A stretch of DNA of 64,000 nucleotides from Legionella quinlivanii (GCF_900461555.1 NZ_UGOX01000001.1:881501-945500), one strand, 5' to 3'. Counted from the first letter of the stretch, positions 18,106-27,311 are shown. The notes: a model not told the origin generated them from the sequence alone. Numbers and translations are program-made.

Positions 18106-19620
18106 TTAATAACTTATGGTCAACTGTTCTGCCAACTCATCAGGTATAATTGATTTTGGGGCTTCTTTGAATAAATTATATTTGCTAATAGTGCGTATAC
18201 AAAGTGTCTGTAAGCTAGGAAATCGACAACAGGAGCTAAGGTATTCCAATTTAGCCTGAATATCGCTATCACTTGTAGCTATTAATGCTTGCTCTATTTT
18301 GTCTTCTAATAACGAAATTGAAGATTGACTTAGTTTAGAGAAGGCCTCTGTTTTATTTATTTGAGATTGTTTTATCTCATCATAAATTAATACTAAAAAA
18401 CTGATTAAATCAATTGCAGATAAATCATTAATTGGATGCGGCTGATGCGCGTGTACTGGATTAATTTCGGAGCCATGAAGAAATAATAAAGCCATCTTGT
18501 TTAATAATTTTAATTTCTCTTTTTCTGTTGTTTTAGTTTGAAGATCTAAAAAAAGAAAACATAAAGGGAGTGCCTCGTTTAACTTATTATTTTCTCTATC
18601 TTGGCCTGCAACAAATTGTCTAGGAAAACTAGCATTAATATTGCAACCCATTGAAATTAACAGCCTTAACAAGTCTATATTATTTGTGCAGCCATCAAAA
18701 ATTAATGGCCGTTCGGAATCTGATGAAGTAATTTCTTTATCGATTTTGGTCAAAGAAATATTATGTTTAGCGAAAACGTTTAAAATATCTGAGTAAGTTG
18801 TAGTTAATTGAATTGCTTTCAAATCGCTTGCTACTATTAAGTCACTGGGGTTGCTTATGCAACTGAGTAAATAATCAATTATGTCAATGCGGTGTTTGCT
18901 GCAAGTGCCAATAATGCCTCTTCTAAGCCATGCTCCTTTCGCAAAAAGAAGGTTTAATGTTTCTGGTGTGCCATGAAATAAAACGGCTTCTTCCAAGGGG
19001 GTCAATGAAGACACTGTATTAAGTTGATTAATATCAGCACCTCGCTCAAGTAGTAAGGATATAACCTGATTTTGTGCTCGGCGTGCTGCCCAGGCTAATG
19101 CCGATGCACCATCAGGTCCTGGTATAAAAAGCAAATCAGGATTACCCATTAAATGGTTTTCTACACTTTCTAGATAACCTAATGCACAAGCACTGTAGAA
19201 ATCAACAGAAGCCCCTTTTGCTATTAAAATTGTTGAAATCTCAAACATAATTGCATCGGCTGTTCCAATAAACCCATCGTGCTCTCGTAAACCATCTATG
19301 CCTATGGTGCTAAGATGTTCATCATGAGACTCATAATTTTGAGGCCATCCCCAGTAAAAACCCTTTGGGTACATCATACCCGTTATCCACTGCAAAGCGC
19401 TTGCAGGCATATTTTGCTCTGAAAGAATATTAACGTTAATTCCTGACTCAATTAAGGCATAAAGGTGTTTAGGGCCCGCACTGCGTACCACAAAATGCAA
19501 TAATGGAATGCCTTCATATTTTGCGTGGGGATCACTAATATTCAAAAGATTTTTGAATTTTACCTCATCATTCTCGCGTAAGGCCTCAAATAGGCTATTT
19601 GTGGGTGTTTCTGTAAACAT
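18106..19620 (-). CDS. Ankyrin-repeat protein, putative effector
   Basis: 504-aa protein with degenerate ankyrin repeats, best seen at residues ~38-70 (PLLHFVVRSAGPKHLYALIESGINVN), ~168-200 (SALAWAARRAQNQVISLLLERGADIN) and ~205-235 (TPLEEAVLFHGTPETLNLLFAKGAWL), with weaker units near 310-330. The C-terminal 150 residues are helical and unassigned. No signal peptide or enzymatic motif. Such arrays mediate binding to other proteins. It is transcribed in the same direction as the two genes downstream but separated by 200 bases. Base composition is visibly more AT-rich than in the preceding genes, hinting at separate acquisition. Effector role is inferred from the ankyrin content and neighbourhood. 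Confidence 0.8.
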   Translation of the reverse strand: MFTETPTNSLFEALRENDEVKFKNLLNISDPHAKYEGIPLLHFVVRSAGPKHLYALIESGINVNILSEQNMPASALQWITGMMYPKGFYWGWPQNYESHDEHLSTIGIDGLREHDGFIGTADAIMFEISTILIAKGASVDFYSACALGYLESVENHLMGNPDLLFIPGPDGASALAWAARRAQNQVISLLLERGADINQLNTVSSLTPLEEAVLFHGTPETLNLLFAKGAWLRRGIIGTCSKHRIDIIDYLLSCISNPSDLIVASDLKAIQLTTTYSDILNVFAKHNISLTKIDKEITSSDSERPLIFDGCTNNIDLLRLLISMGCNINASFPRQFVAGQDRENNKLNEALPLCFLFLDLQTKTTEKEKLKLLNKMALLFLHGSEINPVHAHQPHPINDLSAIDLISFLVLIYDEIKQSQINKTEAFSKLSQSSISLLEDKIEQALIATSDSDIQAKLEYLSSCCRFPSLQTLCIRTISKYNLFKEAPKSIIPDELAEQLTISY

Positions 19621-20184
19621 GTAAATTCTTGTGTCTAAAATTTGAATTTGATTGTACCATAAAAATAATCAAAATGTACTCTGATGAGTTGAGTTGATTA
19701 ATAATCATCTTAAAATGGGAGTTTACATTGGGGAGCTCATATAAAAAAATTTGGAAGGTTGTCCTTAAATGCATGTCTCAGGAAATACCAATCTAATTAA
19801 ACTTTAAGAAAAAGTTAAATAACTTTAATTATCAGTAGCATATTTAGCGAGCCTGATAGCTATAGCAAAACTCTACAACTACCTGGAATGCAGTTATTGA
19901 TTAAAGATTTTTCAGATATATGCTCTAAAAAGCCCCCAACACTGAAATCGTCATCATCGAAATGCACAAAAAATACACTATCTAGTGGATAATGAACTAT
20001 AATTTTGTTAATATAGCGAACCAATTTTAGAAAATCACAATAAAATATTTATACTTATTTAATTTTTATATGTATTCAATATGTTATAAGCGAAGGCGAG
20101 TGAGATAAAATTGAAGCAAACTTGAAGAAACTACGCATATTTATAGCATATTATTATTTATACCCTCTTTGAGGAGATTTCAAA
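19621..20184. other. AT-rich gap before the toxin-antitoxin module, with a possible decayed coding fragment
   Basis: 564 bases without a clear gene. On the minus strand, about 62 codons (20048 down to 19860) are open with a protein-like composition (for example YPLDSVFFVHFDDDDFSVGG) but have no start codon; this may be a gene remnant. Just before the antitoxin start, CCTC-TTT-GAGG (20164-20174) forms a small hairpin that includes part of the GAGGAG ribosome-binding site and could dampen its translation. Confidence 0.35.
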
Positions 20185-20571
20185 ATGAATACCAATAGTT
20201 TAAATGACTTTTTAACTACGGTTCCCAATCATGATTATTTACATCTTTTAGATGGCAATACTCCAAAGAAAGTTGCAGATTTTTTGGATCTGAGCCGTAC
20301 AGATATATCAAAAGCAATGCGAATGGAAAAAGAGCGCGTACGATTAGATGATCAAATTAATAAAGATCTTAAACAACGTCTTCAAGAAATAGCAAATATT
20401 TGTGAGTTAATGGCAGGTTATTTTAACGGTGATGTTAATAAAACTGCCTTATGGTTTAAAATTAAAAATCCTGCCCTCGGTGGAATATCGCCTAGAGATA
20501 TGATTCGTTATGGTCGCTATAAAAAATTGGAATTATTTATTCGCAATGCGTTAGCTGGAATTAATCCCTAA
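20185..20571 (+). CDS. Xre/MbcA/ParS-type antitoxin (DUF2384)
   Basis: 128-aa antitoxin of a type II toxin-antitoxin system; it should bind and neutralise the RES toxin encoded just downstream and repress the operon. The N-terminal half has a helix-turn-helix-like stretch (KKVADFLDLSRTDISKAMRM), and the C-terminal half has the DUF2384 pattern: repeated helix with ALWFKIKNPALGG then SPRDMIRYGRYKKLE, as in MbcA/ParS family proteins. The start is supported by a strong GAGGAG site 8 bases upstream. Two bases separate it from the toxin gene, the usual antitoxin-first order. Confidence is high because both partners and their order match. Confidence 0.92.
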   Translation: MNTNSLNDFLTTVPNHDYLHLLDGNTPKKVADFLDLSRTDISKAMRMEKERVRLDDQINKDLKQRLQEIANICELMAGYFNGDVNKTALWFKIKNPALGGISPRDMIRYGRYKKLELFIRNALAGINP

Positions 20572-20573
20572 AT

Positions 20574-21455
20574 ATGAAGTCTTACGATCACAGGATATTC
20601 ATATTATTGGACAGCGTTCCACCAAGAGCAATAAAAAGATGGATAAAGCTCCATGATCAAATCATAGATTATACAGCGGAACATTTCTCCTATTTTGCAT
20701 ATCGTAGATCTAAAATTATGGAGGAACTAAAAACTTCCTTAAGAGATAATTCAATTAATTTAGAATTTAATGATTGGGTCAGAGTGGTATCTCAAGAATT
20801 TTCAAATACTCCCTTATCTACACTCGGAAGCTATATAAGTTTTCCTGGAGGGCGTTTTAATATAGGAAATATTGATCCGCAAAGATTTCCGCAATTTCCT
20901 GCATTGTATTTAGCTAGTGAATCAGCTACAGCATTTTTAGAGATGAAAGGATTAGAACGAGAAGAGATTCAAGAAGGGCTCACGGGTAGTGAGCTTTCTG
21001 TGGCAGGAAATTTTAGCCATTTCAATGTAAGAGGGGAGTTAACAAATATATTGGACTTGACAAAAGAAGAAACTCTTCGCCCTTTTTTTGATTTAATCAA
21101 AGATATACAGCTTCCCATTTATTACATAAAAAAAGCTCGAGAAATAAAATCAAATGTAATGCCACCCGTGAAAAATTTACAAGAACTACTCAACACTCTC
21201 TTTACCGCTAATTGGCGATTAATGCCCATGCAGTTCGATGTACCAGCTAATTCGCAAATATTGGGTCAAATTGCGCAAGCGGCTGGGTTAGAAGGAGTAC
21301 TGTATCATTCTACCAAAACGAAAAAACCTGTCCTTGCGGTATATCCACAAAATTTTAATTATTCCGATTCCTTTATTGAGATTGAGGGCAGGGTAGCAAA
21401 GACAGTTGAGCATACAAGGATTGATAAAAACACATTCACAAATTATCTTCCCTAA
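20574..21455 (+). CDS. RES-domain toxin (NAD-targeting)
   Basis: 293-aa toxin partner of the DUF2384 antitoxin. RES toxins have an ADP-ribosyltransferase-like fold and deplete NAD+ or modify targets using it. The signature is clear: GGRFN with R94, ALYLA with Y112, and FLEM with E123, the R-Y-E triad (the Y to E spacing of 11 matches RES toxins of known structure). Further on, AGLEGVLYHSTKTKKPVLAVYPQNF matches the family C-terminal strand-helix pattern. At 293 aa it is longer than minimal RES toxins (about 150-230 aa), with an extra N-terminal ~85 residues. Catalytic residues look intact, so the toxin is probably active. The stop codon touches an IS110 transposase remnant on the other strand. 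Confidence 0.93.
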   Translation: MKSYDHRIFILLDSVPPRAIKRWIKLHDQIIDYTAEHFSYFAYRRSKIMEELKTSLRDNSINLEFNDWVRVVSQEFSNTPLSTLGSYISFPGGRFNIGNIDPQRFPQFPALYLASESATAFLEMKGLEREEIQEGLTGSELSVAGNFSHFNVRGELTNILDLTKEETLRPFFDLIKDIQLPIYYIKKAREIKSNVMPPVKNLQELLNTLFTANWRLMPMQFDVPANSQILGQIAQAAGLEGVLYHSTKTKKPVLAVYPQNFNYSDSFIEIEGRVAKTVEHTRIDKNTFTNYLP

Positions 21456-21576
21456 ATAAAAAATATTCTTGGCCGGCTTAATCGTTTCCGTAGCACAACC
21501 TTCCCGGAAGCATCTGTTTCCTGTAATTGAAAAACATTCTTTGTCAAATCTATCCCAATACTTTAATATCTTTCAT
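21456..21576 (-). pseudogene. Frameshifted N-terminal remnant of an IS110-family transposase
   Basis: Read on the minus strand from an ATG at 21576 (with a GGTGGAG site upstream), the translation is MKDIKVLG, then, after a one-base frameshift, IDLTKNVFQLQETDASGKVV followed by LRKRLSR. This is the conserved N terminus of IS110-type DEDD transposases (family pattern GIDLAKNVFQ, GKVVLRKxLSR). The match then stops at the 3' end of the RES toxin gene, so only ~40 codons remain. The element is inactive. The 120 bases upstream of the ATG (21577-21700) may be the left end of the same insertion sequence. Confidence 0.85.
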
Positions 21577-21703
21577 TACGGATCTCCACCTTGGTTGAAT
21601 GTATGTCACAATCTCATTCTGGCTCTTTTAGAAGCCTTCTTAAAGTGGCAGGCCCATACTATTAAGCTGAGGAACGTAGGTAAATATCTTAAGTAAATGT
21701 CAT

Positions 21704-21721
21704 TGGGCCAAGGGCCCAACC
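21704..21721. repeat. GGGCC palindromic repeat, short copy
   Basis: TTGGGCCAAGGGCCCAAC, matching the arm motif of the 3101-3240 element and the 30230 element. It lies just downstream of the 21739 minus-strand gene and could act as a terminator hairpin. Confidence 0.65.
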
Positions 21722-21738
21722 GAAACCCGGAAATCTGG

Positions 21739-22119
21739 TTATTGCGGGGTAGGGGATTTATCCATATGTGCTTTAAAAGCGTCACGAACTTCCAATAAGC
21801 GTTGATAGGCTTCCTCAGTAGGGTGAAACACTGTTGCTGCTTCAAAATCTTTGACGTACTGATTAACCCTGGCTAATACGGTTGTTTGTACTTCACTGTT
21901 ATATTGTTTAAATTCATTTTGTACAGCATCTAAAGTGACGTGAGATTTATATCCGGATACAGGCCCATGGCAGGTGCTCATGAACGCGGAATGCTTCACT
22001 TCTTTATTATATACATAGGCATACACGTTACTTAATAACGCTGCGTCCTGCTTTTCAAATATACCGAAAAAAGTGGGCTTGAATTTAGCTTTTAAATGAT
22101 CTCTGTAAGACGACTTCAT
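21739..22119 (-). CDS. Small soluble protein of unknown function
   Basis: 126-aa protein not recognised. The chosen ATG at 22119 has a good GAAGGAG ribosome-binding site; the frame is open 13 codons further upstream but without such a site. It is helical and charged, with no signal peptide or membrane segment, and looks intact. It is preceded by its own short intergenic region and followed by the GGGCC repeat. Function unknown. Confidence 0.7.
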   Translation of the reverse strand: MKSSYRDHLKAKFKPTFFGIFEKQDAALLSNVYAYVYNKEVKHSAFMSTCHGPVSGYKSHVTLDAVQNEFKQYNSEVQTTVLARVNQYVKDFEAATVFHPTEEAYQRLLEVRDAFKAHMDKSPTPQ

Positions 22120-22348
22120 AGAATCTCCTTCGTTCAAATTAACAGGTGGACGGCACAATTATACGAAGTAATTATTAAGACAGTCTTAATCCTAGCCTTG
22201 AAGATTTCTTGCACATTCTCAGGCTTAGCTTGATCAATGAAAGTATTGTAAATACCAAAGAATTTTGAAGAATTGAAAAGATTGCTTGCTAGTTAAAGTT
22301 TTTATTCTTGCATTGATTTAATCCTTTAAATTATGATAGGGTCATTAA

Positions 22349-22651
22349 ATGAACAAACTTCGTTCCCTTATCATACTGATTCTCTTGAGTGCTGTCATTC
22401 TTGCACCACTCAAGCAGCCTTCTTGTATTCGAGCTGCGGATGCATCTTCCCCTATTTCCTTTGCAATGACGCCTTGTTCTGTACAGCAGATTTTGAGCAG
22501 CGGTTGCGGCTCTGTGTATTATTGGCTTGAAGAAGAATCTCAATCCCTGCAACAAATGCTATTGCAAAGTCTTATTGGTCTCATAAGTTTTCTGCTGATT
22601 TTTTCAAAATATCTTTCACCTTCGGATGAAGTTTACCGCCCGCCGATTTGA
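22349..22651 (+). CDS. Small membrane/exported protein upstream of dsbD-like gene
   Basis: 100-aa protein with an N-terminal hydrophobic signal or anchor (residues 4-22) and a second hydrophobic segment near residues 68-88 (LLQSLIGLISFLLIFS). Three cysteines lie between them (C26, C43, C53), which would face the periplasm. It ends 45 bases before the DsbD-like reductase and is read in the same direction, so it may be a redox partner or small substrate of that protein; this is inference. No family recognised. Confidence 0.6.
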   Translation: MNKLRSLIILILLSAVILAPLKQPSCIRAADASSPISFAMTPCSVQQILSSGCGSVYYWLEEESQSLQQMLLQSLIGLISFLLIFSKYLSPSDEVYRPPI

Positions 22652-22696
22652 TTCCTTTTATCCAAAAAAATTAAAATAATTTATTAAGGAATCAAA

Positions 22697-24004
22697 ATGA
22701 AAAAACTGATTTTGTCATTACTTATGACATTACTCTCTTGTTCTGCGTTTGCTTCGGGCTTTTCTGGAAATCCTATGGCTGCTGCAAGTTTTATCCAGAA
22801 TAATAGCCCCGTGTTATACCTAAGTGTCTTTTTTGGTTTAGGTGTGCTGCTGGCATTTACGCCCTGTGTTTTACCGATGGTGCCCATATTATCCAGTATT
22901 ATCACGGGGCAAGGAGCCAAGAGCGGGCGTGAAGCGTTTAAATTATCTTTAGCCTATGTGCTGGGCATGGCGCTTACTTATGCGCTGGCCGGAATGCTGG
23001 CTGCCTGGTTTGGGGCTACAGTGCAAACCTTAATGCAGCAGCCTGTGGTTATTGGAAGTTTTAGTTTCTTATTGACGCTAATGGGCCTGTGGTTACTGGG
23101 AGTCTTTGAATTTCGGCTTCCAGCTTTCCTGTGTTTTTCTCACAAAGGCTCCCGTCGTCAGGGAATCATTTCCTCTGCTTTAATGGGCTCGGTATCAACT
23201 CTGGTTGTATCGCCTTGTGTAACAGCGCCTCTGATTGGAATTTTAACCTATATTGCAGAAAGCAGGCAGGTTGCTCAGGGCGGGCTTTTGCTTTTTGTCC
23301 TGGCTCTGGGAATGGGATTGCCTTTATTGCTTGTCGGCGCGGGTTATGGCCGTTTTTTACCTGCTTCAGGTCCCTGGATGGTTCGCATAAAGCAACTGTT
23401 TGCTCTAATGATGTTTGCTATGGCGGTTTGGCTGTTAAGTCGTGTTGCGCCAAAGCTTCTGGTGGATTTGCTCTGGATCCTCGTTTTGCTGATTGCGGCA
23501 TGCGTTATGGGCGCTTTTCGTCAGGAAACCAGGCTGAGCGGACGGGTTCTGCAAGGCCTTGCTGTGCTATCGCTGATGGGAGCGGGGGCCTTGGTTTATC
23601 AATTGTTTACGTCTGTTTCTGCTGCGAAGCCGGTTATTCAATCTCCCTTCATTCAGGTGTCCACGCTTGATGCAATTAATACCAGACTGGCTGATGCCAA
23701 GGCAAGTCATAATAAGGTGTTCATTGATTTTTCGGCGGACTGGTGCAGCGATTGCCAGGAGATGGATAAGCAGGTATTCAGCCAGGCCGATGTTATCGAT
23801 GCAATGCAAGGCATTGTCAATTTGCGGGTTGAAATCGGTGAGAAATCAGAAGAAGTGGCTAAAATTCGCGAAGCGTTTCACATTTACGGCACACCGACAA
23901 TGCTATTTTTTGATGAGCAAGGGCAATTGCTTGGCAATTTAAGTTCAGTAGGATTGATTTCCAGGGAGGAAACCTTGAGTTTATTCGCGCAATTGAAAAG
24001 ATAA
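22697..24004 (+). CDS. dsbD: DsbD-like thiol:disulfide interchange protein lacking the N-terminal alpha domain
   Basis: 435-aa inner-membrane reductant conduit. It has an N-terminal hydrophobic leader, then the eight-helix CcdA/DsbD-beta core with the paired cysteines in FTPCVLPM (C57) and VSPCVTAP (C174), then a periplasmic thioredoxin-like domain with WCSDC (C350, C353) and the cis-proline GTPTMLFF motif. It passes electrons from cytosolic thioredoxin to periplasmic proteins such as DsbC or cytochrome c maturation factors. Canonical E. coli DsbD (~565 aa) has an extra N-terminal immunoglobulin-like alpha domain; this one lacks it, like the shorter DsbD variants. A good AAGGAA site precedes the ATG. 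A strong hairpin terminator follows at 24010. Confidence 0.92.
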   Translation: MKKLILSLLMTLLSCSAFASGFSGNPMAAASFIQNNSPVLYLSVFFGLGVLLAFTPCVLPMVPILSSIITGQGAKSGREAFKLSLAYVLGMALTYALAGMLAAWFGATVQTLMQQPVVIGSFSFLLTLMGLWLLGVFEFRLPAFLCFSHKGSRRQGIISSALMGSVSTLVVSPCVTAPLIGILTYIAESRQVAQGGLLLFVLALGMGLPLLLVGAGYGRFLPASGPWMVRIKQLFALMMFAMAVWLLSRVAPKLLVDLLWILVLLIAACVMGAFRQETRLSGRVLQGLAVLSLMGAGALVYQLFTSVSAAKPVIQSPFIQVSTLDAINTRLADAKASHNKVFIDFSADWCSDCQEMDKQVFSQADVIDAMQGIVNLRVEIGEKSEEVAKIREAFHIYGTPTMLFFDEQGQLLGNLSSVGLISREETLSLFAQLKR

Positions 24005-24009
24005 GCATA

Positions 24010-24038
24010 TTTAGCCGAATCTCAATGGTTCGGCTAAA
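24010..24038. terminator. Hairpin terminator after dsbD-like gene
   Basis: Perfect 10-base stem TTTAGCCGAA / TTCGGCTAAA with a nine-base loop, five bases after the dsbD stop. Nearly the same sequence recurs at 27312-27350. Confidence 0.75.
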
Positions 24039-24212
24039 TTCACTGGGGCAGAAAGTATTGATGATTTTAGCCCATCACTTAAATGAGATGTCTGCAGTAT
24101 ATCGTTAGGATAAAAAGAACTGGTTTGATTATAGTCAATATGACTAACATTGAGTTAAATGTGGGTGATTGTATATAATCAATACATAGCGCTCTGAAAA
24201 GCAGTGGCAACG

Positions 24213-27200
24213 ATGGATTTAAAACACCTTATTTCTCACTTTCGTGCTTCCAATTCTCCTGAGATAGCAGAGGAGATTATTTCATTATGGGACGGGACGC
24301 AGCCAACCGATGATATGGTAAAGCTTATACTTGAGTCACGCCAATATCCTGGTCAGATGAGACGCCCCTGGGATGATCACTATACGATTATAGTTAATGC
24401 TATTTTAGATGCCGGATATCCGCTGGCTAGTTTATTAAGCATACAAAAAGAGGTTGAAAAAAATGACAAGGATGACAAGAAAGGTTCCTTAATTCTATAT
24501 TTGAATCGATTTAAAGACAAGCAAGAGGAAATGAAAGCCTTTGCTGAGTATCTTTCGCAAATTGAAACGCCCTCCCTCCCTTGTTATCCGCTTATCGAAT
24601 TTTTCTACCAAAAATTGCCAAAGGCTACGCAAGCACCTGAGATTGAACAATTTGCCGAGTTATTTAATCAGTTAAAGCTGGAGTCAGGAGTCAGTGACTA
24701 CCTTCACTATGCCATTCAAAGAGATTCAACACAACCAGATGAAATGGTCAGTCAAGAACAAAAAAAGGCCGCCTCGATATTTGCATCTTTTCTTAAAGAG
24801 GTTCCTGGCCCGAAAGTATCAAATACACTCGCCTTAAGGAAAATTATAAACAATAACGAATTAACAAATGAAACCTTACTTGGATATTTCAGGTCAGGGG
24901 TTTTAGGGGTGCCTGTATTATTAATGTTGAAGCGTAGAGAACAGATAGATGCGATAAATTTTGTCAGGAAGAAGTTGGAAACAGGGGAGATTCCGGCTGA
25001 TGCTGATGTTCTTCAATTTTTAATGCCTGATCTTGAGAAACACTTCTTTGAAAACTATGACGATAATACCTTCACTACCCTAATAAAATTTTCTGCCCTT
25101 AAGCATAATATATCGTCAAGAAGTGATACAAAGCCGCTAGTACTTCAATTGTATGAGAACGTGAATAGCTTTCAATCTCGCACGAAGTCTGAGCCATTTT
25201 TCCAGAGACTGCTTGGCGATGAAAATTATCCTGGTTTAAATACTGTTTATACATCCAACTTTTTCGGATTAGAGGTGGCACAGCAGTCTTTATTAAGCTA
25301 TCTGATAAAAGAAAAATCCCAATATAAACCCTGGGTGGATGATAGTATCAAACGTCTACTTGCCAGAAGTGATATTGATGTCAATGTTCCTAATCATAAA
25401 CCTTTAATTCATGCTCTGGAAAAGAAAGATAAGGAACTTATTCTCCGATTACTCGAAAAAGGTGCCAAAATTCCCGCTTCGTTTAGTGAGGCTGATTTAT
25501 CTTATTTACTTAGCATACTGAATGAAGAAAAAAAGCCGGTCGATAGAAAAGTTTTTATACAGATTCAAGCGTATCTTTATAAAGAGTTTACCAGTCGGAT
25601 ACCTCAAATGGTTTTTCTTACAGAACAAAAGAATCAGGACGAAGCAATGACAAACAAGCAGGATTCCTCTGCAGAAGAAGGAAAGGTCATTTATGATGTT
25701 ATCTATAATAATGATGGTTATGACTTAAATAATGAGTATAACCAATCGCTGTTTCCTGATATTAAAATTAGAAAGGGAGCTCCACTGACGTTTAACGATA
25801 TACCTATAGGATACAATATACGCATTCCTCACGGTAATGATGAAACAAAAAAAATTATGGTATGGATATATGGAGGTAATGAAGCCAAGGACAGACAGAA
25901 ATCGGCTTTTAAATTTTCCAGTTCTCAATTATCGCCATTCAGTAAGCCCTTTGTTGAGAAAAACATTGTAACGATACTGCTAAATTTACCTGATTTACTC
26001 GAACTGAATGTACATCAATTTCAGATGCCTGAAGAGCTTTTCAGAAAAATCCAGGCATGTGTGAATTATTTTTATTCTGTTATTAAAGATAAACCAGAAT
26101 TAATTGATAATCGCTTATCCATTTTGAAAGACAAACCCGTCTTTCTCACAGGGGGTAGTTTCGGCGGATTAATGACGGTAAGACATGCTGAACTGTATCC
26201 AAAAACATTTGATGGTTATATTTCCCATGCTGGGATGCTATCTAGTCAAAAGAATAGCGAAGTGGATATTCAATACAGGGGAGGAGATCTGGCTATTTAT
26301 CTAAATCCTGCAGAAGATAATGAAATTAAAAAAATCACGGAACCCGTTTTGCTGTTGCATAATATGGATGATAATAATGTTATCGTAAGTGTGGCATTGG
26401 ATTTCTATAAAAAATTTCGTCAGAACAATAACGCCGAGTTGGCCACCCTGGTTACCACACCAACAGGCGATCCAGCTGTTCTTAATTCACATGTTAATAA
26501 AGGCCACGGTAAGCCGAGTAATCCAAAGCATTTCGAGCGTTACATCCATTCAATGACGAAATTTATGGAACAAGGAGCTTCTCAGGTACCTGGTTTGTCA
26601 AGATTAAGAGAATACCTTGGCAAAAAGAAAGCCAACACATTTGTTAAGAACAGTACAATAACCAGGAAATTTCTTGGTGAAGCACTAGAGTTAAATAAAC
26701 GCTGCAAACACCGATTTATAGATGTGCGTAAGTATTGGGAATTGGACTATAAACCGCTGTATGCGACGCTTTACTATTCTGCTAGTCTATCTAGATATAA
26801 ATCACTTTTACAAACAGAAAGGCTGCGTCTTCAGGACAAGATGACGGATGAGCATATTAGTAAATTACTGGCATTACAATCGGAGATTTTTTTTGAGTAT
26901 ATCAATGAAATTTCTTCCAGGAATTTAATGCCTGACTCCTTGAGTGATCGTGAAGAATTTTCTAAAAATCCAGCAGTAATCGAAGCGTTCAAAGAAATAT
27001 TCAGCGAGCTTGATCAAGCGAAGGAGTCAACTGTCTTCTACATACTTTCCAATTTATATAAAGCCAACCCTGATTTGCTTACTCCTGTCATCCAGCAACT
27101 CGATAAAGACCCGATTTTTTGTGAAAACCTGGAAAAAGCCCAAGAAAAATTTATTCATACATTAGAGAAGAAAAAAAGTCTGACATTTACGATATGGAAA

Positions 27201-27272
27201 CAAGCGGCAGAAAAAGTGTCGCCCAAAGAGAGTGAAGAACAAGTTATTGAGCAAAATAAGTCTCAACCATGA
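24213..27272 (+). CDS. Large protein with alpha/beta hydrolase (prolyl-oligopeptidase-like) domain, putative effector
   Basis: About 1019-aa protein. A helical N-terminal ~480 residues include one ankyrin-like unit (HKPLIHALEKKDKELILRLLEKGAKIP). From residue ~500 an alpha/beta hydrolase fold is visible: an IRIPHG strand, then the nucleophile elbow GGSFGG (Ser near residue 649), an acid candidate in LLHNMDD, and a His candidate in NKGHGKP. This order and the GxSxGG elbow fit prolyl oligopeptidase/S9 or feruloyl-esterase-like enzymes. The last ~200 residues are helical and end with a KESEEQVIEQ acidic block typical of Dot/Icm substrates. ATG at 24213 is preferred to the in-frame GTG at 24204; neither has a clear ribosome-binding site. 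The gene is bracketed by near-identical terminators. Confidence 0.75.
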   Translation: MDLKHLISHFRASNSPEIAEEIISLWDGTQPTDDMVKLILESRQYPGQMRRPWDDHYTIIVNAILDAGYPLASLLSIQKEVEKNDKDDKKGSLILYLNRFKDKQEEMKAFAEYLSQIETPSLPCYPLIEFFYQKLPKATQAPEIEQFAELFNQLKLESGVSDYLHYAIQRDSTQPDEMVSQEQKKAASIFASFLKEVPGPKVSNTLALRKIINNNELTNETLLGYFRSGVLGVPVLLMLKRREQIDAINFVRKKLETGEIPADADVLQFLMPDLEKHFFENYDDNTFTTLIKFSALKHNISSRSDTKPLVLQLYENVNSFQSRTKSEPFFQRLLGDENYPGLNTVYTSNFFGLEVAQQSLLSYLIKEKSQYKPWVDDSIKRLLARSDIDVNVPNHKPLIHALEKKDKELILRLLEKGAKIPASFSEADLSYLLSILNEEKKPVDRKVFIQIQAYLYKEFTSRIPQMVFLTEQKNQDEAMTNKQDSSAEEGKVIYDVIYNNDGYDLNNEYNQSLFPDIKIRKGAPLTFNDIPIGYNIRIPHGNDETKKIMVWIYGGNEAKDRQKSAFKFSSSQLSPFSKPFVEKNIVTILLNLPDLLELNVHQFQMPEELFRKIQACVNYFYSVIKDKPELIDNRLSILKDKPVFLTGGSFGGLMTVRHAELYPKTFDGYISHAGMLSSQKNSEVDIQYRGGDLAIYLNPAEDNEIKKITEPVLLLHNMDDNNVIVSVALDFYKKFRQNNNAELATLVTTPTGDPAVLNSHVNKGHGKPSNPKHFERYIHSMTKFMEQGASQVPGLSRLREYLGKKKANTFVKNSTITRKFLGEALELNKRCKHRFIDVRKYWELDYKPLYATLYYSASLSRYKSLLQTERLRLQDKMTDEHISKLLALQSEIFFEYINEISSRNLMPDSLSDREEFSKNPAVIEAFKEIFSELDQAKESTVFYILSNLYKANPDLLTPVIQQLDKDPIFCENLEKAQEKFIHTLEKKKSLTFTIWKQAAEKVSPKESEEQVIEQNKSQP

Positions 27273-27311
27273 GCTCATATTTGCTGTGTATTCGCTCAAT
27301 TGAAGAGATAA

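Noticed and set aside
23131-23670. 179-codon plus-strand frame inside dsbD-like gene
   Set aside because: Different frame of a clearly coding region with conserved cysteines; its Cys/Gly/Ser-rich translation is typical of an out-of-frame read.
22697-24004. Truncated dsbD pseudogene
   Set aside because: Although the alpha domain is missing, a proper start, leader, full membrane core and thioredoxin domain are present, as in known short DsbD variants.
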